Below, one piece after another: positions 4,992-6,434 of a DNA stretch of 6,434 nucleotides. Each line of letters begins with the position of its first letter. The stretch's first letter is position 1. The stretch comes from Anaerolineales bacterium (GTDB lineage: Bacteria > Chloroflexota > Anaerolineae > Anaerolineales > E44-bin32), in contig JAUWDI010000059.1 of assembly GCA_030608865.1 (NCBI GenBank), positions 1 to 6,434 on the forward strand, given 5' to 3'. The notes under the pieces are model-generated. The model saw nothing but the letters and a program-made list of their open reading frames with translations. It had not been told where the DNA came from and did not search any database. The position numbers were made by a program, and so were the translations under genes.

Positions 4992-6434
4992 ATGTCATTC
5001 GTTCATCTCCACGTACACTCTGAATATTCACTGCTAGACGGGTTGAGCAAAGTTGATAAGCTCGTCCAGAAGGCAAAAGAACTCGATATGCCGGCGTTGG
5101 CGTTAACGGATCACGGCGCGATGTTTGGCGCGATTTCTTTTTATAGGGCCGCGAAAGAAGCGGGCATCAAACCTATCATCGGTATAGAAGCGTATCTTGC
5201 TGCGCGGACAATGCATGATCGAGATCCAAAATTGGACAGTCGTGCATTCCATCTTCTGCTGCTTGCAGAAAACGATACGGGATATAAAAATTTGCTCCAG
5301 ATCGCTTCTGCTGCCCAGCTCGATGGTTTTTATTACCGCCCGCGGATTGACCACGATTTCCTGGCTGAACACAATGAAGGATTGATCTGTACAACAGGCT
5401 GCCTCTCGGGGGAAGTCCCGCGCGCTCTCGAACGAGGGCAGGACGAACACGCTCGCGAACTCCTGGATTGGTATTTTGAGATTTTCGACCGCGACCACTT
5501 TTTCTTTGAATTGCAGTCTCATGACATCCCAGAGTTGCCGGAGATCAATAAGAAACTCATCGATCTTGCGAAACGGTATGATGGTCGTTTTCTCGCCACC
5601 AACGATGTTCACTACGTCGAACGCAGTGACGCTGAACTGCAAGATCTACTCCTCTGTGTCCAGACCGGTTCTCTCCAGTCGGACCCAGACAGGATGCGAA
5701 TGACGGATCCCTCGTATTACCTTCGCTCTCCTCAAGAGATGAAGCAGCTCTTTGGCCATATTCCTGGAGCAATTGAGAATACAGTCTTGGTCGCCGAACG
5801 CAGCGAAGTAGACCTTGAATTCAAAGGTTATCGTCTGCCGCATTTCGAAGTGAGCGATGGATTTACCTCCGACAGTTACCTGCGACACCTCTGTAATATT
5901 GGGCTCAAAAAGCGCTATGGGGATCACGCCCAGGATTCGGTATTTCAGGAACGTTTGAATTACGAGCTGGGCATCATTCATGAGATGGGCTTCGACAATT
6001 ATTTTCTCATTGTGTGGGACCTATGCCGTTTTTCTCGTGAGGAGAATATCTGGTACAACGCGCGGGGGTCTGCGGCTGGTTCTATCGTGGCCTATGCACT
6101 TGAAATCACATTGGTCGACCCGATCGAGCATGGGCTGATTTTCGAGCGGTTCCTTAACCCGGGGCGTGTCTCGATGCCGGATATTGACCTGGACTTTCAG
6201 GATGATCTCCGTTCTCGAGTGCTCGAATACACCGCGAATAAGTATGGGCGCGACAAAGTAGCACAGATCATAACCTTCGGGACACTCGGAGCTCGCGCTG
6301 CAATACGGGACGTTGGAAGGGTGACGGATATCCCGCTGCCGGAAGTAGACCGTGTAACGAAGTTGATCCCGAATATCCCTGGAAAACCGATCACAATTCT
6401 GGAGGCACTCGATCAGGTTCAGGCGTTAAAGGAT
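4992..6434 (+). CDS. dnaE: DNA polymerase III alpha subunit (DnaE), N-terminal 481 residues, 3' end outside the window
   Basis: Catalytic subunit of the replicative DNA polymerase. The frame opens at ATG 4992 and runs to the window edge; full DnaE proteins have about 1,100-1,200 residues, so well over half is missing. The start MSFVHLHVHSEYSLLDG is the usual beginning of the PHP domain and fixes the start codon despite a weak ribosome site (GAGAAAG, 4974-4980). Likely PHP metal ligands are all present: H7, H9, D16, H41 (TDHG), E66 (GIEAY), H87, C137, D205 and H207 (NDVHY), which suggests a metal-binding, possibly proofreading, PHP domain unlike the degenerate one of E. coli. The polymerase palm begins near 330: ARGSAAGSIVAYAL (357-370) and MPDIDLDF (395-402), with catalytic D397 and D399 equivalent to E. 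coli D401 and D403; the third aspartate lies beyond the window. The usual GPGRGS is YNARGS here. The family call is secure. Confidence 0.97.
   Translation, partial: MSFVHLHVHSEYSLLDGLSKVDKLVQKAKELDMPALALTDHGAMFGAISFYRAAKEAGIKPIIGIEAYLAARTMHDRDPKLDSRAFHLLLLAENDTGYKNLLQIASAAQLDGFYYRPRIDHDFLAEHNEGLICTTGCLSGEVPRALERGQDEHARELLDWYFEIFDRDHFFFELQSHDIPELPEINKKLIDLAKRYDGRFLATNDVHYVERSDAELQDLLLCVQTGSLQSDPDRMRMTDPSYYLRSPQEMKQLFGHIPGAIENTVLVAERSEVDLEFKGYRLPHFEVSDGFTSDSYLRHLCNIGLKKRYGDHAQDSVFQERLNYELGIIHEMGFDNYFLIVWDLCRFSREENIWYNARGSAAGSIVAYALEITLVDPIEHGLIFERFLNPGRVSMPDIDLDFQDDLRSRVLEYTANKYGRDKVAQIITFGTLGARAAIRDVGRVTDIPLPEVDRVTKLIPNIPGKPITILEALDQVQALKD

Noticed and set aside
5103..5642. 179-codon - strand frame
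   Set aside because: Antisense shadow of dnaE, whose PHP motifs are read clearly on the + strand.

Overview
The window looks like chromosomal DNA of a free-living bacterium with middling GC content. The gene types (ECF sigma factor, zinc-finger anti-sigma factor, bactofilin-like membrane protein, cytoplasmic GH31 glucosidase, PHP-containing DnaE) and the protein style suggest Chloroflexota, perhaps Anaerolineae. That placement is inference from overall character; no marker gene here settles it.

Layout. (1) Bases 1-2226, + strand: a compact three-gene operon. It holds the 3' part of an ECF-type sigma factor (its start lies left of the window), a membrane anti-sigma factor with an HxxxCxxC zinc site that overlaps the sigma gene by 20 bases, and, 5 bases further on, a secreted/membrane protein. 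That protein has a bactofilin-like repeat domain, several membrane helices and a lysine-rich C-terminal tail of five identical heptapeptides. (2) Bases 2227-2368: a convergent intergenic gap with a perfect 13-bp hairpin that probably ends transcription from both sides, followed by a second hairpin. (3) Bases 2369-4753, - strand: a complete family GH31 alpha-glucosidase-type glycosidase with both catalytic aspartates. (4) Bases 4754-4991: the divergent gap between the glucosidase and dnaE. It holds a 28-base palindromic element, a TATAAT box probably serving dnaE, and a possible 32-codon - strand small ORF with a near-ideal Shine-Dalgarno sequence. (5) Bases 4992-6434, + strand: the first 481 codons of dnaE (DNA polymerase III alpha subunit), cut off by the window edge.

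How the parts work together. The first three genes look like one regulatory unit: sigma factor, its membrane-bound inhibitor, and an envelope protein that may be a target or a partner in sensing the cell surface. The glucosidase and dnaE are metabolic and housekeeping genes with no visible functional link to that unit or to each other. No mobile element, CRISPR array, tRNA or rRNA was seen. The least explained parts are the heptapeptide tail of the bactofilin-like protein and the small gap between the glucosidase and dnaE. I found no strong evidence for a wholly new system.
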